Source: Gracilaria gracilis (Eukaryota; Rhodophyta; Florideophyceae; Gracilariales; Gracilariaceae). Taken from it: a DNA stretch of 64,000 bases. The notes under the pieces were generated by a model. It did no database searches. It saw nothing but the letters and a program-made list of their open reading frames with translations, and was not told the origin of the DNA. A program made the translations under genes and the position numbers. The DNA lies in assembly GCA_030374805.1 (NCBI GenBank), contig JARGSG010000231.1, forward strand, positions 310,001-374,000. Reading direction: 5' to 3'. Shown one piece after another: positions 1 to 10,168 of this stretch (position 1 is the first letter of the stretch; each line of letters starts with the position of its first letter).

Positions 1-213
1 CATGCGCTCCCACGCGTCCAGCAGCAGCAGCTGGTCGCGCGGCGCGCGCGGCTGCTCGAGCGCGCGCCGCCGCGCGTGCTGCCGCCGCGTGGCGTGCCGT
101 AGCGTCAGCTGCGAGCAGCTCAGCAGCAGCAGCAGCAGCACCACCGCGTGCACCAGCAGCGACAGCACCACCACGCGCCGCAGGTGCGCGCCGGCGGCGA
201 GGAACAAGCGCAT
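1..213 (-). CDS. N-terminus of a type II membrane protein (partial, cut by window edge)
   Basis: Read on the minus strand, an ATG at 213 opens 71 codons that run off the left edge without a stop. The product starts MRLFLAAGAHLRRVVVLSL and has one long hydrophobic stretch (residues ~14-33, including a run of six Leu). A basic, Ala/Arg-rich stem follows and ends LLLLDAWERM. A short cytosolic tail, one membrane anchor and a basic stem is the layout of Golgi type II enzymes such as glycosyltransferases, but no catalytic part is visible, so that role is only a guess. It is divergent from the gene starting at 408, leaving a ~194-bp shared upstream region. The hydrophobic coding potential on this strand is far more gene-like than the Ser/Arg-rich reading on the plus strand. 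Confidence 0.55.
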   Translation of the reverse strand, partial: MRLFLAAGAHLRRVVVLSLLVHAVVLLLLLLSCSQLTLRHATRRQHARRRALEQPRAPRDQLLLLDAWERM

Positions 214-407
214 CTTGTCGGCGGCGGCAGTCTGCCATGTACGATGGCGCGCGGCGGCGCCGGCGCCCTTGCATCATCATCATCAATCTTGGAATCTGCT
301 GTACCCAACTTACAAACAACGGCGCGCGGCGGAAAGCGTCAATTCGTGTAGATACAGTAGTACCATCTTTCTGTAGCCTCCACGCGCCAACGGTCGCCGC
401 CCGCGCC

Positions 408-802
408 ATGGCGCGCGCCGCCGCCGCCGCCGCCGCCGCCGCCGACGTGCGCGTGCTCACGCCCACGCTGCTGCACGCGCGCGCGCGCGACTCGCTGTAC
501 GTTTTGCGCCTTGGCGCGCGCGACGCGCGCCGCTTCACGGCCGCGGCCGTCGCGTGCGATCGCCACCACCCGCGCCGCTTGCTCGCGTGCGTGTCTCACG
601 CCGACGGCGCGCACGCCGTGCTGCTGCTGCAGCTGCCGCCGCCGCCGCCGCCGCGCGCACCGCAGCGCGCCGTCGTGGAGCTCGCGCTGCCGCTGCCGCC
701 GCCATCGCCGAGCGACGGCGACGGCGACGGCGTGCTGGTGCTCGTCGCCGCCGCGCACGGCCACGCCGCCGTATGCTGCGCGCTGCGCGCCGGCGGTGAC
801 GA

Positions 803-834
<32 letters not shown>

Positions 835-2630
835 AGCGCCGCTGCTGCCAGTTTGCGCTGCTGGCGCGCGACGCCGTGCTGAGCGCGCGCCCGTCGGAGC
901 GCGCGCCCTGGCACGTGCAGCTGCGCGTGGAGCGCGCTCTCGACGCCGACAACGCCGACGCGCCCGCGCAGCTAGCGCGCGCGCCGCGCGCCGACGCGCG
1001 CCGCTGGGTGGCGGCGTCGCGCGCGGGCGACGTGCGTCTGCTCAACGCCGTGGCGCACCACGAGGTGCCCGCCGCGCCGCCGCTGGCGCGCCTGCTGCAG
1101 CCGGTGGTGCGCCTGTTCCGCTCGGCGGACGGCGCGTTCGTGCTGGCGATCGGCCGCTTCCGTCGCGTGCTTTGCGTGGGAGTGGACGCGCGTCGCCGCG
1201 TGCATACGCACCACTTCTTGCTGCCGCCGCTGCGCGCCGCCGCCGCCGGCCGCCGCTCGCTCGCGCTGCACCCGTTCTCGCTGCACGCGCGCCAGATCGC
1301 GCCCCGCGAGCTGGCGCTGCAGCCCGTCGCCGACGACGACGGCGACGGCGACGGCGGCGCGCTGCCGTGCGTGCGCATCCGCTTCGACGCCGACGCCGAC
1401 GCCGACGCGCGGCCGTTGTTCTCGCACGAGCTGTGGCACGCCTCGCAGCTGGCGCGGCCGCCAGCGCGCGCCGCGCAGCTGGCGCCGCTGCTGCGCGGCG
1501 TGGAGCGGCTGTCGCTGCGCGGCGCGCAGCAGCGCTTGTGCGAGCGCGGCGTGCACGCGGCGCTGGTCACCAGCGCGCAGCTGCTGGCGTGCGCAAAGAG
1601 CGCGCCCGCGCCGCTCACCGTGGCACTGTCCGTGGCAAGCTCGCCGCGCGGACTGGCGCCGCCCTTCGCGCTGCTGCCGCCGCCGCGCGCCGCGCGCGCC
1701 TGGCTCATCGTGCGAGTGTGCTCGCAAGTGTGCGCGCCGCTGGCGCCGCTTTCGCTGCGCGTGTGCGTGGCGCGCACGCCGTCGTCGTCGTCGTCGTCGT
1801 CGTGCGCGCTGCCGATGGCGCCGCGCCGCGCCGCGTGCACGCGCTCGTTTGTGGCGCCGCTGCCGCCGCTCGCGCCGGGCCAACAGCTGCACGTGAGCTT
1901 GCCGCTGTTCTTGGCGTCGCACGCGCCGCTGCACGTGCGCGTGGCCGCGCTGTTCGACGCGCCGGCGCTGCCGCATGCGCTGCCGCTGCCGCTGCACCAG
2001 CAGCTGCTGGACGTGCTGCACTGCTCCTCCGCAAGCGCCTCGGCCGCCGCCGACGAGCACGTCGACGCCAGCGCCGCGCTGCTCGCGCTGCCGTTCGCCG
2101 CCGCCGCCGCCGCCGCTGCGCCGCCGCTGCAGATGCACTCGCGCGTGGTGGTGCCGTTCGCGCCGCCTGTGGTGCGCGCGGCGCTCGGGGTGGACGCGCA
2201 GCCCGCGCACTTCCGCTCGCTGCTGGGCGCGCGCTTCTGCGTGCTGGCGGCGCCCGCGTCCGCCGGGTGCTGCGCCGTGTGCGTGCGCGCGCCGCCGCAC
2301 GTGGCGCCGTTTGTGCGCGCCGCGCTGCTGCGCCGCCTGCTACGCGCCGCGCCTCCGTCGGCGTCGTCGCCGCCGCCGCCGCCGCGCGGCGTGAGGGAGG
2401 CGCAGGTGGCCGCAAGGCTGCGGCTCGCGCGCTGCGAGCCCGCGCTCGCGGCCGCGGAGCAGGCGCTTGTCGACGCTGTTCGCGCATTCGATAGGCTGGA
2501 GAGCGCCGCGCATGGCGTCGGCGACGGCGTGCACGAGTGGAAGCGCGCTCTGGCTGCTGCTTCGCATGCGTACCGCGCGTGGAGGAGGGAGGGCGAGGCT
2601 GTGTTGGCGCCCATGGCTGCGCGCGATTGA
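408..2630 (+). CDS. Unrecognised Ala/Arg-rich protein, 740 aa
   Basis: An intronless reading frame from ATG 408 to TGA 2630. Upstream in-frame ATGs exist, but the region before 408 contains AT-rich non-coding-looking sequence, so 408 (MARAAAAAAA) is preferred. I recognise no domain. The protein has long Ala, Pro, Asp/Gly and Ser homopolymer runs (residues 4-12; Pro near 78 and near 665; Asp repeats near 325; Ser near 460). The conserved-looking stretches between them contain hydrophobic beta-like segments, for example around residues 235-275 (LFRSADGAFVLAIGRF), and the C-terminal ~75 residues are helical. The body could be a diverged beta-propeller or trafficking protein, but nothing shows this directly. 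Base composition is extremely GC-rich, so open frames occur in several frames here. This frame is chosen for its length, its hydrophobic pattern and its clean fit between the neighbouring genes. Confidence 0.55.
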
Positions 2631-2779
2631 GAGTAGCTACTTTACTAAACAACAGCAGTGTCGGAGACAGCAAGCACGAAAAGAGGAACACTGAAAAACA
2701 AAAACAAGCTGCACATCATGTTTCACCAACATCAACCACATTCCGTCGTATACATATATAAGAAAAACTATCTATCTCT

Positions 2780-3922
2780 CTATCTCTTGTCCACCTCCTT
2801 GGTGTGCATCAAAATCCACGGATGGCATAACAGCTTTGGTAGTGACAGCCGTTCCGACGGCACCTTTCGCAGCAAGCACCGGATCAGGTGCTTTGCCTCC
2901 TCGCTGATGGCGCCGCCGGGAAAGTGCAGGTCCACGCTTTGGATGCGCTGCTTGGTGTGCCAACTGTCGTGCTCTTCAAACGGCGGTTTGCCGTACAGCA
3001 TTTCATACAACAGCACGCCCAGCGACCACAAGTCCACGCTGTTGTCGTACTGTCGGTTCTCGCACATCTCGGGCGCCAGAAAGTCCAGCGTGCCGCAAAG
3101 AGTGCCCCGTCTGGCCGCGCGCACCGCGTGCACGCTCCACCCAAAGTCCGCAATCTTGGCGTTGTTATCAGCGTCCAGCAAGATGTTCTCCGGCTTGAGG
3201 TCGCGATGAATCACGCCCTTGGAGTGGCAGTAGCGAATAGCGCTCGCAAGCGACGCCACGTACCGCGCCGCCGTAGCTTCATCAAACGTGCCGCCGCAGC
3301 TCTTGAGGTGGCGGTACAGCTCGCCGCCCGCCGCGTACTCGAGGATGAGGTAGATGCGCGTGCTGTCGTAGAAAAAGCCGTACAGCCGAAGAATGTTGGG
3401 GTGAATAAGCTGGCTCTGAATCTCAATCTCGCGACGCACCTGCTTCTCCTGTCGCTCGCGGATGATGTCGTTCTTCTTCATGGCCTTGAGCGCCACCAAG
3501 TAGCCGGTGTTGAGCTCGCGTGCCTTGAACACGCGCCCAAACTTGCCGCGCCCCAGCTCCTTGATGATGCGAAAGTCGGCCAGCGTCCACTGCTGCCGGT
3601 TGTCCCTTGCCGACGGCGCGCGCGCCGACTGCGGCCTTGCGCGCACGCGCGCGCGCGGCCGCGCGGCCGCACGCCCACCGGCACCCGCCGCCGCCGCCGC
3701 TGGCCGCTGCGGCGGCGCGCCGCCGCGCACCGCGGTGACGGAGCGGCGCAGCGCGGCGGCGGTGCGGCGCTCAGTGAAGGAGCGCGCCGCCTGCGGCGCG
3801 CGCGGCGTGGAGCGCGGGCGCGGCGACGGCGCCGGCGACGGCGACGGCGACGGCGAAGGCGAAGGCGAAGACGACGGCGATGACGGCAAGTCTGCGAGTC
3901 GCAAGCTGGTGGTGGAGCTCAT
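2780..3922 (-). CDS. Aurora-type serine/threonine kinase, 380 aa
   Basis: Mitotic kinase of the Aurora family, expected to act on chromosome alignment and cytokinesis. From ATG 3922 (MSSTTSLRLADL) a disordered Ser/Pro/Arg-rich N-terminus of ~112 residues precedes a complete kinase domain (~117-367). It shows the glycine loop GRGKFG (124-129), the ATP lysine in VALK (K146), HRDLKPEN (239-246), DFGWS (259-263) and the Aurora activation loop RRGTLCGTLDFLAPEM. The phosphorylatable Thr (T274) is kept, but the usual Aurora segment TTLCGTLDYLPPEM reads GTLCGTLDFLAPEM here. The open frame extends upstream of 3922 through a CT repeat and low-complexity sequence. I exclude this because Aurora N-termini are short and MSS starts a typical leader. 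No intron is needed. The assignment to Aurora rather than Polo or other AGC kinases rests on the DFGWSVH and CGTLD signatures. Confidence 0.93.
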   Translation of the reverse strand: MSSTTSLRLADLPSSPSSSPSPSPSPSPSPAPSPRPRSTPRAPQAARSFTERRTAAALRRSVTAVRGGAPPQRPAAAAAGAGGRAAARPRARVRARPQSARAPSARDNRQQWTLADFRIIKELGRGKFGRVFKARELNTGYLVALKAMKKNDIIRERQEKQVRREIEIQSQLIHPNILRLYGFFYDSTRIYLILEYAAGGELYRHLKSCGGTFDEATAARYVASLASAIRYCHSKGVIHRDLKPENILLDADNNAKIADFGWSVHAVRAARRGTLCGTLDFLAPEMCENRQYDNSVDLWSLGVLLYEMLYGKPPFEEHDSWHTKQRIQSVDLHFPGGAISEEAKHLIRCLLRKVPSERLSLPKLLCHPWILMHTKEVDKR

Positions 3923-3970
3923 ATCGGCTGCAGTAGCTCGGATACACACAGACACACACAGCGATGGTGG

Positions 3971-3980
3971 CTCTCTCTCC

Positions 3981-4018
<38 letters not shown>
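3971..4018. repeat. (CT)n microsatellite upstream of the Aurora gene
   Basis: Nearly pure CT dinucleotides over 48 bp, interrupted only by CCC twice. It starts 49 bp upstream of the kinase ATG and reads as GA repeats on the gene's strand, so it probably lies in the 5' leader or core promoter. Confidence 0.9.
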
Positions 4019-4026
<8 letters not shown>

Positions 4027-4469
4027 CAAGTATGCGCCAACGGGTGGTTGCGCCGCGACGCGTCGCGCGCCGATTTGAACGTTGCGGGGAAGCGACGCGC
4101 CGATCAGCCGCAGCCGCAGCACTGCACTGCTGCAGCAGCAGCAGCCGCAGCGGCGCGGCGCGTTCAAATTTTTGAGCGGCGCCTCGCTGGGCGGGCGCGC
4201 GTGGCACGCACGCGACGCGCGCCGTGTACGCGTGGACAGCGCGTACGCGTTGGGCGCGTGTGTGCGTGTACAGCGCGCAAGCGCTGGCGGCGCGCACGTC
4301 CGTGTGTGGCACAACACTCGTGTGAGAGCGTGCGCACGTGCGCGCAAGCGTGACGAGCATGCGCGAGTGCGAGCGGAGTGCGAGTGCAGGCGCGACGATT
4401 CGGCGAGAGTGGTCGCCAATTCATAGCCACAAAGGGGTGCCGTCAACATGCGCCAACTAACTTATAGAT

Positions 4470-4520
4470 AAGGGTTAGCTTAATACCCTTGGTGGAGGTA
4501 GAAGGTATATGGATACCTTC
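4470..4520. repeat. Two adjacent short hairpins
   Basis: AAGGGT at 4470-4475 pairs with ACCCTT at 4485-4490. GAAGGTAT at 4501-4508 pairs perfectly with ATACCTTC at 4513-4520 around a 4-nt loop. The first includes an ACCCTTGG word that recurs between other genes in this window. Function unknown. Confidence 0.5.
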
Positions 4521-5003
4521 GCGGCTGCCGTCAGCGATTTGGTGCGGCCATCGGTGACGACGATATGATGCGGCAGCGCCCCGGCACGCGGAGGTGCACG
4601 TGGCGCGCGTCACGCTGGCTGCCGTGCAGCCGCCGCACGAGCGCGCGTGCGCGATGCTGAGAGCCGCCCATGTGGGGCTCATGCATCTTACACGCACAGA
4701 TGTTACCTGCGCGTCACAGCTCCCACATGCACATTGTGAACTCACGCACACAGCGTTTGTTTGGCGTTGTTCGTTCTCTGTTCGTCCTTGACACACCAAG
4801 GTAGATACAGACAGTCATACACATAATAACCAAAGTAGCGTTCCTACTCCTGAGCGCGCACAACGCCCACACAGCTAATATAACACTCTCAGCAGCAGCA
4901 CCCAGCTCGCCTCTTATCCTTGCAGCTGCATCTACGTACTTGCCCTGTCGCTGCCGCGCAATCACCGGCTGAGACACCTCCGCACCTTTTCTCCTTGCCC
5001 GTC

Positions 5004-6436
5004 ATGTCCACCATGTCGCAGATTCTGGGCGCCAGCATTGGCGGCAGCGTCGAGCTGCTCACGCTCAGCGCCGCGGGCGCCGCCATGGTTCACATCGGCG
5101 TCTTCACGCAGCCCGTCACCTCCGCGCTTTCGCGCGCCGTGTATCTGCTCTTCATCCCGTCGCTCGTGTTCGGCTCCATCCTGCAAACCACTCACGCCGC
5201 CATCAAGTCCGTGCGCCAAACCCACGCCAACGCCTCCGCCCTGCAGGAGATTTGGGTGCCCGTTGCGCTCGCCTTTCTCATCTGGACCATCACCGCCTTC
5301 ATTGCCTTTCCTGTCACTCGCTTGATCGCGCGCAATAAACAGGAGGCTGTCAAGCGAGCCATCTTCGCCTGCCTCATTCTCGGCAACGCAAACACCATGC
5401 CGTTGCTCGTCATGCAATCGCTGTGTGAGACCTTCCCGCCGCTGCAGCGCCACGGCGAGTGCTACGCCCACAGCATGGGCTACGCCTCTCTGTTTCTCAC
5501 TGTCGTCAACATCATTTCCGTAAGTTGCGTATTACATAACTTACCGCACCCCGTGCTCACTTGTTTTCGTCCTGGCTCACACCTCACATATTCTGCCCCC
5601 ATCCGTGTAGTGGACAGCTCTGTTTCAGTACCTCATGTATTCGCCAGATAGTACCGTCGCAGTCGTCGACGAGGAGCAAGCCCTGTTGCCTCATTCCAAC
5701 CCGCCGCCCCCACACCATATCCGTCCGCTCGATCATGAAGACGTCGATGTGGAAGCCCCCGACCCCGTCAAGGAGGCTATCACCAGAGCGTTGCTTTCGC
5801 CTCCGTTCATCGCCGTCGTCTCCGCCATGACCTGCGCGTCGATCGCCCCAATTGGCGATGCTTTCCTACATGACGACGGCGCCATGCGACCTTTCCTTCT
5901 CTCCATCAACATTGTTGGAGGCGTCGTCGTCCCCATCAGCTGTATGATCGTTGGCGCTGAACTTTATCGCTCGCTGGCAAAGGTAAGCCTAATCCTGTGT
6001 TTCTTTTCTGTCACCCGTTGTTCTCTTTTTCTGTTGCAGCTGACTGACACCACTTTGTACGTCTCCACAGCCTCAAGACACAACCGACATAGTGAAGAGA
6101 TCACCACAAGAGCAGTTTGGAACTCAAACGTTCATCGTCATTTTGCTTGTACGGATGGTATTGTTACCCATGATAGCGCGCGGCTTATACCACATGCTCA
6201 ACTTATCGCAAGTGGTACACAATCGCCTTCTAGGCGTTTTCGGACTGGTTGAATTCAATGTACCAACAGCAAACAATACCGTCATCATGGTTAGCATTGC
6301 CGCCGAATCTTTGCCGCGAATCGGGCGCCAATTACGACAAGATGTGGCCAAAGCAGTGTTCTGGCAATTTTTAGCAACACCTATCTTTCTCACGCTCAAC
6401 ACCGCCGCTGCGCTTCAACTTATGTTCACATCCTAG
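5004..6436 (+). CDS. Auxin-efflux-carrier-like (AEC/PIN-like) membrane transporter, 3 exons
   Basis: Predicted polytopic carrier of the AEC family (Pfam membrane transport protein family, which includes plant PIN and PILS proteins). The substrate is unknown. Exons 5004-5519, 5611-5982 and 6071-6436 join in phase 0 with GTAAGT/GTAAGC donors and TAG/CAG acceptors, giving 417 aa. The N-terminal half has about five hydrophobic helices and the motif LGNANTMPLLVMQSL. A central hydrophilic loop follows (~175-215, Pro/His/Asp-rich). The C-terminal half has further helices and a PTANNTVIM motif near the end. Two half-domains with broken Asn-containing helices fit the AEC fold. Start ATG 5004 (MSTMSQILG) is chosen because the upstream open frame has no ATG. 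A paralogue lies at 30969-32495 and shares two intron positions, though this gene is much richer in GC. Confidence 0.85.
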
Positions 6437-7283
6437 CTGCGCGTAGCGCTGCGCACCATTATTTTTCGCTTTATAGATCGGCGCGTGACGATGGGGCTTT
6501 TCCTCGCTTCAGTCGCTTTCCATGGCTGCTCCGATGGCTGTAACCTCGCTTCGCGCATGCTTTTGTTACACTTTTTAAACAAACATCTCACATTAATCAG
6601 TTTGATTTGGTAACAGCTTGCTCGACAGGCCTTACAGCCTGCTGCTTTTCTTGTTCATCCACGTGCATGCTCTGCGTTTTTGCGATGCAAACTTTGAGCG
6701 TTTCTGTCGCGAATGTCACACCTGCGACAAGGCGTTGTCCTATGCCAATTATAAAGTTCCACTCCTCCGACAGACTCGGGACTTGAACAAGCAAGGGCAG
6801 TCTCAACACTCGGAGATTACAACAGCCGTGTTTCGTGAACTTGGTGCTCATCACAGGGTGGACGAGGAGGACAAAGTTGAATGTGCGTGCACGAACGTAG
6901 GAACGCTACCTGTAGCTTCAAGGTACGTGTAGAATCTACACTGTAGATCTGATGAGCTTTGCCACCTAATCCACGTGTATCACTCGACACTCGCAATTGG
7001 CTCATGGCTCAAGCAAAAAACGAGCAAACACACGTGTGCAAATGTGTAATCGAATTATATACCCAAAAGTGTACCCTTGCATCATGTACGTGTGGAATCG
7101 ATTAAAAGTTACAGCGCTGCGTTCCATGCGTATCGTTTCTCTGTCTGGAACGCAGCTCCGTCCGAAAGAGTAAAGCATCCGTCTTCCCGACACATATCTT
7201 ACCAGCGTACAGCGACCGAATCGCTCCCATCATCACTGTGCAGCCCCATTGGACCAAGATCCACGGATTCGTGCAGCTCAGCA
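6437..7283. other. Intergenic region, no gene seen
   Basis: About 850 bp between two plus-strand genes. Only short, low-quality open frames. It must contain the terminator of the carrier gene and the promoter of the UBX gene. No repeat or RNA gene recognised. Confidence 0.5.
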
Positions 7284-8405
7284 ATGGCTGATCCCGCCGT
7301 CTCGCAGTTCATCAACGTCACCGGCGCCGACGAGCCCACCGCGAACTTCTTTCTGCAGGCCGCCAACGGCAATTGCGATGCCGCAGTGTCCGCCTTCTTC
7401 GAGTCCGGTGGCGTGATACCACCAGCCCGAGATACTCATCGACCACGTCCCGAACGTCCCGCTCCAACGCCCTCTGCCGCACCTTCCACTCGTCCGGACC
7501 CCCCACCTGCGCGCCGTGGTGCCCCTTCATCCGGCTTCGCCACGCTCGATTCGGTGCGCGCCCCCGCTCAGAATGACGACAATGAGCAGGGCTACTATGC
7601 TGGCGGTGAGAAATCTGGCCAGATGATTCAGCCACGCAAGGAAGATACGGGTGGTGACGGGCCTGCCAATCTGGCTGACGCTATCTTTGAACGCGCTAGG
7701 GCGAGGGGACCTCGCACCGATGAAGAGCGCGCTCAGTTTGAAGATCGTCAGTCCTTTACTGGCGCTGGCTATCGACTTGGCGATACAAACACAAACACTC
7801 AGCCGCAGGGTGCGGTGCGCCCGGATGTTGTCGGCAGGCGAAATGTTACCAGAGTGCTCACTTTTTACGCAAACGGCTTTCAGGTCGATGACGGTCCACT
7901 TCGATCGTCCGACGATCCTGCAAATGCAGCATTTTTGGCCGACGTGAACCGTGGAGTCGTTCCGCGTGAAATGGAGGAATCTGGAGTGGGAGATGTGTCC
8001 ATTACACTGGTCGATAAGAAGGGCGAGACTTATGTGGAGAAGAAGAAGAAGGTTGTGCCATTCTCTGGTGGTGGAATGAGACTAAACGCCGGCAATCAGG
8101 CTGCTTCTGCTTCTACACCTGTGGGTAGCGTTGATGCCGCTGGAGCAGCTGCCGCTGTCACGGTTGATGAGAGCCGTCCAGTGGCAGTCATTCAAGTCCG
8201 ATTGAGTGATGGTACTCGTCTAACTGCCCGCCTCAACGAAGATCATACTGTTGGCGACTTGAGACGGTTCGTAGTAGCATCGCGGCCGACTGTAACTTCG
8301 TTCACCTTGTCAACCACTTTCCCACGAAAGGTTCTCGGCGAAGACTCAAAGACTATCAAGGAGGAGAAATTGAAAGGTGCCGTGGTTGTACAAACCCTCA
8401 AGTGA
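7284..8405 (+). CDS. p47/NSFL1C-type UBX protein (UBA-SEP-UBX), 373 aa
   Basis: Adaptor of the AAA ATPase p97/Cdc48 (yeast Shp1, animal p47), acting in membrane fusion and ubiquitin-dependent degradation. From ATG 7284, MADPAVSQFINVTGADEPTA begins a UBA-like fold (1-45, with NGNCDAAVSAFFES). A Pro-rich linker follows, then a SEP domain (~183-255, RVLTFYANGFQVDDGPLR ... FLADVNRGVVPREM). After an Ala/Gly linker comes a C-terminal UBX domain (~300-373, IQVRLSDGTRLTARLNEDHT ... TTFPRKVL). The FPRKVL corresponds to the p97-binding FPR loop of UBX domains. Domain order and length match p47 family members (about 370 aa). It is intronless. The frame is open further upstream, but 7284 is where UBA homology starts. 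Confidence 0.95.
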   Translation: MADPAVSQFINVTGADEPTANFFLQAANGNCDAAVSAFFESGGVIPPARDTHRPRPERPAPTPSAAPSTRPDPPPARRGAPSSGFATLDSVRAPAQNDDNEQGYYAGGEKSGQMIQPRKEDTGGDGPANLADAIFERARARGPRTDEERAQFEDRQSFTGAGYRLGDTNTNTQPQGAVRPDVVGRRNVTRVLTFYANGFQVDDGPLRSSDDPANAAFLADVNRGVVPREMEESGVGDVSITLVDKKGETYVEKKKKVVPFSGGGMRLNAGNQAASASTPVGSVDAAGAAAAVTVDESRPVAVIQVRLSDGTRLTARLNEDHTVGDLRRFVVASRPTVTSFTLSTTFPRKVLGEDSKTIKEEKLKGAVVVQTLK

Positions 8406-9170
8406 ACGACAGAGAATGAATTGGCTATATTAGCCATGTGAGAAACATTTGATTTCAGCGAAAGCCATCACCAGGGTTGGTGCCAGGCAGAGGAAGCTGC
8501 TCTACAACAACTGCACCACCGCGTCTCCGTCTTTTTTTATGTAACGGGCCCACGTTCTTTGCACGCTTGTAATCAGGAATCTTAGTACTAAAGTGCCATC
8601 GCTTGTTGGACGTAACGAAGCTACTTTTGAAACGTTGCGTACACCTTGTTCGCAGCAAGTGTAGCCCTCCTAACAAATGGAGGAGGTGAATTATCTTGAA
8701 TGTTGCAGGGTAACTCCCTCTGCTTCCGGTTTTAGGGCCAGCATGCAAATTGCATCCTATCTGCAAGACGAAGGATGTGGCAGAGTTTTGTACGATCGGC
8801 CAACTAGTACGAAAGCGAGCCGCCGATGAAAAGTTATAACCCCCAACGACGTTGAAGTTGAAATAAACCTAACCATACCCAATCAGCAGACCAAGACACT
8901 CCCATGTTTATTGCCATGCACCAAGCTAGGCTCTCGTTCGGATGCCGGTGCATACATATGGATTGAACACCATGCTACGGCTTAAAACGGCTTCGTCCGG
9001 AATTCACAAGGAGGTCTGCGCGAAAAGTATCATCCTTTCTTTGAAGATGAAATCAATCACAGCCGTCGGTTAGGCTGAGTTCGTCTTGTTGCAACGCTTT
9101 TCGATGACAATTTTGATACTGGAGTTATGATTCTGGGAACCTTAGCCTCCAGTTACGAATCCGTGGCTGC
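8406..9170. other. Intergenic region between convergent genes, no gene seen
   Basis: About 765 bp between the stop of the UBX gene and the stop of the XRCC2-like gene. Composition is moderate. It contains no open frame with recognisable similarity and no obvious repeat. Confidence 0.5.
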
Positions 9171-10168
9171 TCACGATACGGTATGCAAGGAGTCGATGAC
9201 CACCCCATCATTGTCAAACATTGCAACAGCTGCTGCAGAAATGACTGCTCTTCTGATATTGGATCTTAATGGTTCGGGGTACCTCATTGCCACAATTCCC
9301 CGACGGTAGCTGCTCTGTCCCTCGCTGGGAGTTTCAATGTGGTACATCAGAAGTAGGTGTGTGACAAGATTCTTCCACAAGTCGGGCATGAATTCCTTGG
9401 GTACCATTGGTACTCCAGACTGTGGGAATGGCCATGGCACATCAAGTGTGGTTTCATCATAGAGGCAGGCTTTGCTTGCGAATACGACGACTTTTCGAAG
9501 CGAAAGCAAATTTTCGATGACCTTCCCAAGCACCAACTCATGGGACTGTTTTCTCACTGACGTATCGGCGACGCTGTTATCAAAATTGTACTTATCAATG
9601 TAATGGAAGCTTCCAAGGGAGTCTATTACAACAGCTCTCACTGTGTAGATTTTGTTAACGTTAGACAGGCTTAAAAAAGACTGAAGATTCATCTAGCTTA
9701 CTTACCTCCTTGACCTTCCTCAGTTGAAATGAAGTCCTCCAGAGCATGAAGAGAGGCACACATTGCTATTGTCGATGACGGATAGTAGACCTTTAGCCCA
9801 GCCAACTTATCGATGTGATCATCATGGTTTATATTGGAGTTCTTGTTGTGTTTCAAACGCATCAAATGTCTCAGACGGTCTGGATCTAAGCCTCTGTTGA
9901 GATCAAACCAACACACCACTGAGCCTTTCTCATTGGACTGGTCCAGTAGAATATGTGCGGTAATCACATGCAGCAGCTGAGTTTTCCCGCTCATCGTCAC
10001 ACCACTGATATCGACCAGGCTTCCAAGGCGAACAGGATTTTGATCCACTTCATCGAGAATTCCAACCCCTGTGGCAATGATCGGAGGCAAGGCTTTGTCG
10101 ATCTTCCCAGACAAAGGATAACTACCGAGTCGTTTGGCAATAGCCTGCGAAATACTTTCGCTGGTCAT
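9171..10168 (-). CDS. XRCC2: XRCC2-like RAD51 paralogue, 2 exons
   Basis: RecA-fold ATPase of the RAD51 paralogue group, acting in homologous recombination repair. Exon 1 is 10168-9706 and exon 2 is 9640-9171. The 65-nt intron starts GTAAGT, carries TCTAAC and ends CACAG; it joins in phase 1 to give 310 aa. Walker A is GVTMSGKT (residues 56-63). A Walker B-like strand follows the splice junction (VRAVVIDSLGSFHYIDK) and matches the LDSLSAFYWID type of segment characteristic of XRCC2. The C-terminal half aligns in order with XRCC2 (LWKNLVTHLLLMYHIE, then an edge-strand region). Without the intron, the two halves lie in separate short frames. RAD51 paralogues are hard to tell apart, but the Walker B neighbourhood and length favour XRCC2. 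Confidence 0.8.

Larger units (their letters stand above)
3923..5003. other. Divergent intergenic region between Aurora kinase and carrier gene
   Basis: About 1.08 kb without a supportable gene. It holds a CA-rich patch, the CT repeat at 3971-4018, GC-rich alternating purine/pyrimidine DNA (GCGCGC, ACGCGT) to ~4430, and two short hairpins at 4470-4520. Promoters for both flanking genes must lie here. Confidence 0.6.

Noticed and set aside
596-2614. 672-codon open frame on the minus strand opposite the 740-aa gene, plus 972-2300 (-) and 1172-2494 (+)
   Set aside because: Shadow frames of extremely GC-rich DNA. Their products are Ala/Arg/Ser/Gly low-complexity without hydrophobic pattern, and three overlapping genes are implausible.
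3930-4360. N-terminal extension of the Aurora frame through the CT repeat
   Set aside because: Translates to repetitive Arg-Glu dipeptides and Cys/His-rich nonsense. The kinase has a good ATG at 3922.
9690-9706. Frameshift or ~32-nt intron in the XRCC2-like gene
   Set aside because: A 65-nt intron with GTAAGT, TCTAAC and CACAG joins the halves in the right phase just before the Walker B strand, so no frameshift or ultrashort intron is needed.
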